Assembly (NCBI GenBank): GCA_030151845.1
Contig: JASLCM010000234.1
Location: 1-9,150, forward strand
Source: Bacteroides sp.
GTDB lineage: Bacteria; Bacteroidota; Bacteroidia; Bacteroidales; Bacteroidaceae
DNA length: 9,150 nucleotides
Direction: 5' to 3'
This document shows, piece after piece, positions 6,062 through 9,150 of this stretch (its first letter is position 1; each line of letters opens with the position of its first letter). The position numbers and the translations under genes were made by a program. The notes under the pieces are model-generated. The model had not been told where the DNA came from. It made no database searches and saw nothing but the letters and a program-made list of their open reading frames with translations.

Positions 6062-6628
6062 TTAAGCTTTTACTCGTCCACAGTAATCTCCGGTGCGAGT
6101 GTCTATCTCAATAATTTCACCCTCCTCAATAAAGAGTGGTACACGCACTTCTGCTCCAGTTTCCAGTGTGGCTGGCTTGGTTGCATTTGTTGCTGTATCA
6201 CCTCTTAGTCCAGGTTCTGTATAGGTAACTTGTAGGTTTACTTTTGCTGGTAACTCAGCGTAAAGTACATTTTCGGTTTCCGCATGAACTATAATATCTA
6301 GTGTGTCTCCCTCTTTTAGGAAATCCACACCTATAATCATCTCTTTTTGTACAGGAATTTGATTGAATGTCTCTTGGTCCATCATGATATACCCCATCTC
6401 ATCTTGGTAAAGGAATTGATGGGTTCGGCGCTCTATACGAACTTCTGTTAATTTGACTCCAGAGTTAAAGGTTTTATCTATCGTTCTTCCTGTCGTTACA
6501 TTCTTTAATTTTGTTCTAACGAATGCAGCACCTTTCCCAGGTTTTACATGTAAGAACTCTACAATGAAGTAAAACTGACCATCTAAATCGATGCACATTC
6601 CGTTTTTTATATCAGCAGTTGTTGCCAT
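6062..6628 (-). CDS. efp: Translation elongation factor P
   Basis: EF-P binds ribosomes stalled on polyproline stretches and promotes peptide-bond formation. The 188-residue protein has the normal family length and three beta-barrel domains: a KOW-like N-terminal domain (about 1-65), a central OB domain (about 67-128) and a C-terminal OB domain (about 130-188). The loop that reaches the peptidyl-transferase centre is HVKPGKGAAF, with Lys32 at the position modified in lysine-type EF-Ps. The end, GEIIEIDTRTGDYCGRV, is the classic C-terminal signature. The frame is open five codons further to a TTG, but the ATG at 6628 gives the standard MATTADIKNGM start. It is divergent from rpmH, has its own promoter and ends at a strong terminator, so it is probably monocistronic. 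Confidence 0.97.
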   Translation of the reverse strand: MATTADIKNGMCIDLDGQFYFIVEFLHVKPGKGAAFVRTKLKNVTTGRTIDKTFNSGVKLTEVRIERRTHQFLYQDEMGYIMMDQETFNQIPVQKEMIIGVDFLKEGDTLDIIVHAETENVLYAELPAKVNLQVTYTEPGLRGDTATNATKPATLETGAEVRVPLFIEEGEIIEIDTRTGDYCGRVKA

Positions 6629-6682
6629 ATTGTTTAATTTCAATAATTTATGTACAATGTAAAATAATCTATTTTATATCCA

Positions 6683-6714
6683 CAAAAGTACGTTAAAAAG
6701 AGAAAAAAGGCAAA
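6683..6714 (-). promoter_or_regulatory. Bacteroidota-type promoter of efp
   Basis: On the minus strand, TTTG (6714-6711) is followed after 20 bases by TACTTTTG (6690-6683), a full match to the TTTG/TAnnTTTG consensus. The expected start near 6676 leaves an AT-rich leader of about 48 bases to the efp ATG at 6628, without a Shine-Dalgarno sequence. Confidence 0.78.
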
Positions 6715-6741
6715 AAACTTAAGACTAAAAAGACTTAATTC

Positions 6742-6772
6742 TTGGATATTCCATAAAAAGTATCTAATTTTG
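6742..6772 (+). promoter_or_regulatory. Bacteroidota-type promoter of rpmH
   Basis: TTGG at 6742-6745 and TAATTTTG at 6765-6772 are 19 bases apart, a full match at the -7 box and a good one (TTG) at -33. The start would fall near 6779, about 40 bases before the rpmH ATG. It is back to back with the efp promoter, with 27 bases between the two -33 boxes. Confidence 0.78.
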
Positions 6773-6820
6773 CAGCCCGATTACATATAGTAAATAACGT
6801 AAAAAATAACATATATAGCA

Positions 6821-6976
6821 ATGAAAAGAACATTTCAGCCCTCAAACAGGAAGAGAAAAAACAAACACGGATTTCGTGAAAGAATGGCTACCGCTAACGG
6901 ACGTAGAGTTCTAGCTTCACGTAGAGCTAAAGGTAGAAAGAAATTAACTGTTTCTGACGAATACGTTGGAAGATAA
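6821..6976 (+). CDS. rpmH: 50S ribosomal protein L34
   Basis: A 51-residue, very basic protein of the large ribosomal subunit. It has the full L34 signature: the start MKRTFQPSNRKRKNKHGFRE (1-20), then RMATANGRRVLASRRAKGRK (21-40). The short tail KLTVSDEYVGR replaces the usual KLSA-type ending and fits the longer form found in Bacteroidota. In many bacteria rpmH is followed by rnpA; here a terminator follows instead, so it is transcribed alone. It is divergent from efp, which pairs two translation genes at one control region. Confidence 0.97.
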   Translation: MKRTFQPSNRKRKNKHGFRERMATANGRRVLASRRAKGRKKLTVSDEYVGR

Positions 6977-7030
6977 TCTATAATAAAGGGTTTTTCCTTA
7001 TTATATGATTATAATCTGAATGATAGTGAA

Positions 7031-7062
7031 GAAGTGAAGGAGGTCTCCTTTGCTTCTTTTTT
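7031..7062 (+). terminator. Intrinsic terminator of rpmH
   Basis: GAAGTGAAGGAG (7031-7042) pairs with CTCCTTTGCTTC (7045-7056), with two G-U pairs and a very small loop, and runs straight into six T residues (7057-7062). It lies 54 bases after the rpmH stop codon and is a clear Rho-independent terminator on the plus strand. Confidence 0.85.
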
Positions 7063-7149
7063 ATTAAAAGAGTATGGTTTAAACTGTTGAAAATTACTAT
7101 AAACAGCTCTAAAAAGTAGAGACCAAGAAGAGATATCAAGTAAATATTG

Positions 7150-7157
7150 TATATTTG
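7150..7157 (+). promoter_or_regulatory. Possible -7 box of the PASTA-rluD-ddl operon
   Basis: TATATTTG matches the TAnnTTTG -7 consensus and would give a leader of about 20 bases to the ATG at 7183. There is no TTTG 19-21 bases upstream (GAAG and neighbouring bases occur there), so this is a weak or activator-dependent promoter, or a chance match. Since rpmH is terminated upstream, a promoter is expected somewhere in 7063-7182. Confidence 0.4.
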
Positions 7158-7182
7158 TTTGAATAAAAACAGCTCATGTCGA

Positions 7183-7818
7183 ATGAATAAATTCTTTTCA
7201 CGTAAATCGTTTAAGTGGCTACTTGTTAATGTTTTATTAATGGGTATAGCTGCTGCTTTACTTTTATTTTTTGTTCTTAAGGGTTTAGATCGATATACAC
7301 AACATGGTCAAGCTATATTAATACCAGAGGTAAAAGGACTTGCATCGGAAGAGGCTACTCGCTTACTTGAGAAAGTTGAGTTGAAGGCTGTTGTATCAGA
7401 CTCTACCTATGTAGAGGAGGCATTACCTGGAATTGTTTTGGATGTTAGGCCATCGGCGAAAAGTCGTGTGAAGCGTGGTCGTATTGTTTACTTAACGATT
7501 AATACCTCTAATGTTCCGCGTAAAAGAATCCCAGATGTGGCCGATAATAGCTCTGTTCGTCAGGCAAAAGCACGTATTTTAGCAGATGGATTTCAGCTTA
7601 CTGAAGATGAGTTGATTAGTGGTGAGCGAGATTGGGTTTATGCCGTTAAATACAATGGGAGAGAGCTAACTGCTAACGATCAGGTTCCGTTAGGTGCAAC
7701 TTTAACTCTCGTTGTAGGAGATGGGTCGGATGAGGCTCTTTCAACGGATAGCATTGAGATTATCGATGAAGAGGTTCATAAGAAAACTCCCTCTGTGATA
7801 GAGGAGTCTTGGTTCTAA
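7183..7818 (+). CDS. PASTA domain membrane protein
   Basis: A 211-residue protein with a short cytoplasmic basic N-terminus, one membrane helix (about 12-33) and two PASTA domains outside the cytoplasm (about 47-108 and 115-180). Each begins with the typical IPEVKGL or IPDVADN start followed by a helix and ends in a beta strand (IVYLTINT, TLTLVVGDG). PASTA domains occur in Ser/Thr kinases and penicillin-binding proteins and often bind peptidoglycan. This protein has neither a kinase nor a transpeptidase part. The acidic C-terminus (about 183-211) is probably disordered. A TTG 12 codons upstream would extend the frame, but the ATG at 7183 puts a normal MNKFFSRK start before the helix. It is followed by rluD after 9 bases and then ddl, which makes a cell-wall role plausible. 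The exact function is unknown. Confidence 0.87.
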   Translation: MNKFFSRKSFKWLLVNVLLMGIAAALLLFFVLKGLDRYTQHGQAILIPEVKGLASEEATRLLEKVELKAVVSDSTYVEEALPGIVLDVRPSAKSRVKRGRIVYLTINTSNVPRKRIPDVADNSSVRQAKARILADGFQLTEDELISGERDWVYAVKYNGRELTANDQVPLGATLTLVVGDGSDEALSTDSIEIIDEEVHKKTPSVIEESWF

Positions 7819-7827
7819 AATGAAAGA

Positions 7828-8883
7828 ATGGAAGAAGCTAACTGTAAGAATATTATAGACGATGAAGATGCTCTAGATGATACTGCAACACTTTATGAAC
7901 ATCATAGAATAGTTGCAGATAAAGGGCAAACACTCATTCGCATAGATAAGTTCCTGTGTGACCGGCTCGAAAATGTTTCAAGAAATCAGATACAAAAAGC
8001 TGCAGAGGCTGGTTTTCTACTGGTAAATGGAAAAGCTGTTAAAAGCAGTTATAAAATAAAACCTTTAGAGGTTATTTCTGTGATGATGGATCGTCCTCGA
8101 TTTGAATACAAAGTTATTCCTGAGGATATTCCCTTAGAGATTGTATATGAGGATGACTATTTATTAGTTGTTAATAAGCCTGCTGGGATGGTAGTACATC
8201 CTGGTCATGGAAACTATTCAGGGACTTTGGTGCATGCTATAGCTTGGCATTTGAAAGACTTACCTACCTATGATCCCAATGACCCTAATGTTGGTTTAGT
8301 GCATCGTATAGATAAGGATACATCAGGTTTACTTGTTGTGGCTAAAACAGCCGAGGCCAAACAGCATTTAGCGTTGCAGTTTTTTAATAAAACAACGAAA
8401 AGAGAGTATAATGCTTTGGTATGGGGCGTTTTTGATGAGCTTAAGGGGACAGTTATTGGGAATATAGCTCGTAATCCCAAAAACCGACTGCAAATGGCGG
8501 TAATGGAGGATGAAGAGGAGGGAAAATATGCTGTTACTCATTATGAGGTTTTAGAATCATTAATGTATGTCTCGTTAATCTCATGTAGGTTAGAGACAGG
8601 TAGAACTCACCAAATTAGAGTGCATATGAAACATATAGGGCATGTACTATTCAATGATGAACGGTATGGAGGCAACCTTATTTTACGTGGTACGCACTTT
8701 TCAAAATATAAACAATTTGTAGAGAACTGTTTTTCAATCTGCCCTAGGCAAGCCTTACATGCTAAAAGTTTAGGGTTTATTCACCCTAAAACAGGAGAAG
8801 AACTTCTTTTTACTTCAGAACTACCACGTGATTTATCTGAACTGATAGATAAGTGGAGAAAATATACCAGAAATATTAAATAG
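7828..8883 (+). CDS. rluD: 23S rRNA pseudouridine synthase, RluD family
   Basis: It isomerises uridines to pseudouridine in large-subunit rRNA, in E. coli at positions 1911, 1915 and 1917 of helix 69. The protein has 351 residues. An acidic leader (about 1-30) precedes an S4 RNA-binding domain (about 36-88, with RIDKFLCDRL at 38-47). The RluA/RluD-type catalytic domain follows. Its active-site block is HRIDKDTSGLLVVAKT (159-174) with catalytic Asp162, and the RNA-contacting motif LETGRTHQIRVHMKHIGH is at 255-272. NKPAGMVVHPG (116-126) is also characteristic. Assignment to RluD rather than RluA or RluC rests on the S4 domain, the sequence blocks and the gene neighbourhood, so the exact target uridines are inferred. 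It begins 9 bases after the PASTA gene and ends 1 base before ddl, implying a shared transcript. Confidence 0.93.
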   Translation: MEEANCKNIIDDEDALDDTATLYEHHRIVADKGQTLIRIDKFLCDRLENVSRNQIQKAAEAGFLLVNGKAVKSSYKIKPLEVISVMMDRPRFEYKVIPEDIPLEIVYEDDYLLVVNKPAGMVVHPGHGNYSGTLVHAIAWHLKDLPTYDPNDPNVGLVHRIDKDTSGLLVVAKTAEAKQHLALQFFNKTTKREYNALVWGVFDELKGTVIGNIARNPKNRLQMAVMEDEEEGKYAVTHYEVLESLMYVSLISCRLETGRTHQIRVHMKHIGHVLFNDERYGGNLILRGTHFSKYKQFVENCFSICPRQALHAKSLGFIHPKTGEELLFTSELPRDLSELIDKWRKYTRNIK

Positions 8884-8884
8884 G

Positions 8885-9150
8885 ATGAAACGAATAATTG
8901 CTATTGTTGCAGGTGGAGACTCTTCTGAATTTGAAGTCTCTTTAAGAAGTGCAGAAGGTATCTATGGCTTTTTAGATAAAGACAAATATGAGGTTTTTAT
9001 TGTAGAGTTCAGGGGTGCCGATTGGAGAGTTAATTACCAAGGAGAGCTTTTGTCTGTCGATAAAAATGATTTTTCGTTTTTATACCAAGGGCGAAAAATA
9101 AAGTTTGATTATGCGTATATAACGATTCATGGAACTCCAGGAGAAGATGG
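8885..9150 (+). CDS. ddl: D-alanine--D-alanine ligase (5' part, cut by window edge)
   Basis: It joins two D-alanines using ATP to supply the dipeptide for the peptidoglycan precursor; the enzyme is cytoplasmic. Only the first 88 codons are present, about a quarter of the protein. The start, MKRIIAIVAGGDSSEFEVSL, has the AGG-S-E-E-V-S type signature of the Ddl N-terminal domain, with Glu15 or Glu17 in place to contact the first D-Ala. The last visible residues, ITIHGTPGEDG, correspond to the conserved H-G-x-x-G-E-D-G block. The ATP-grasp domain lies beyond the right edge. The ATG follows the rluD stop codon after a single base, so translation is probably coupled. Confidence 0.92.
   Translation, partial: MKRIIAIVAGGDSSEFEVSLRSAEGIYGFLDKDKYEVFIVEFRGADWRVNYQGELLSVDKNDFSFLYQGRKIKFDYAYITIHGTPGED

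Noticed and set aside
6629..6643. Five extra N-terminal codons for efp from a TTG start
   Set aside because: EF-P proteins start at the MATTADI-type methionine, and the ATG at 6628 gives the standard 188 residues.
7101..7175. Nine-base direct repeat AAACAGCTC at 7101-7109 and 7167-7175
   Set aside because: Only two copies 66 bases apart with no wider similarity; a chance match or a weak regulator site cannot be told apart.
7147..7182. Twelve-codon N-terminal extension of the PASTA protein from a TTG
   Set aside because: It would overlap the likely -7 box and add a Cys-containing leader; the ATG at 7183 gives a normal membrane-protein start.
8268..8480. Minus-strand open frame inside rluD
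   Set aside because: It is antisense to the catalytic block of rluD and encodes no recognisable protein.
1..9150. CRISPR arrays, insertion sequences, tRNA or rRNA genes, toxin-antitoxin or new defence systems
   Set aside because: I looked for regular repeats, terminal inverted repeats with target duplications, and cloverleaf or rRNA signatures, and saw none; almost all sequence is accounted for by recognisable genes.

Overview
The window reads as ordinary chromosome from an AT-rich member of the Bacteroidota, most likely Bacteroidales. Three promoters match the Bacteroidota type (TTTG or TTG, about 19-20 bases, then TAnnTTTG). Gene starts mostly lack Shine-Dalgarno sequences. The gene content fits as well: a stand-alone PASTA protein ahead of rluD and ddl, a SufT-like DUF59 protein, and rpmH divergent from efp. 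The phylum is an inference from these features, not from a marker-gene comparison.

Layout. Positions 1-1051 (minus) hold most of glpA, the FAD subunit of anaerobic glycerol-3-phosphate dehydrogenase, running off the left edge. About 350 bases of AT-rich spacer follow, then a doubtful small ORF (1401-1589, plus). A secreted alkaline phosphatase comes next (1704-3101, plus) with a textbook promoter. It converges on a four-gene minus-strand cluster across one 20-bp bidirectional terminator hairpin. Read 5' to 3', that cluster is a GT2 glycosyltransferase, radC, a DUF59 Fe-S assembly protein and lpxH, with 14-17 base gaps. Upstream of it lies efp, closed by a strong terminator only 10 bases before the glycosyltransferase start codon. 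efp and rpmH are transcribed divergently from back-to-back promoters at 6683-6772. rpmH has its own terminator, and a plus-strand operon of PASTA protein, rluD and ddl then runs off the right edge.

Functionally this is housekeeping. It covers translation (EF-P, L34, RluD), the cell envelope (LpxH for lipid A, Ddl for peptidoglycan, the PASTA protein, a membrane glycosyltransferase), Fe-S assembly, and glycerol-3-phosphate and phosphate-ester use. I see no mobile element, CRISPR array, tRNA, rRNA, toxin-antitoxin or defence locus, and no convincing undescribed multi-gene system. The points most worth a second look are the His/Trp metal-site variant of the alkaline phosphatase, the E. coli-like glpA with distinct leucine codon use and a hairpin against its start codon, the unrecognised small ORF, and the terminator abutting the glycosyltransferase start.
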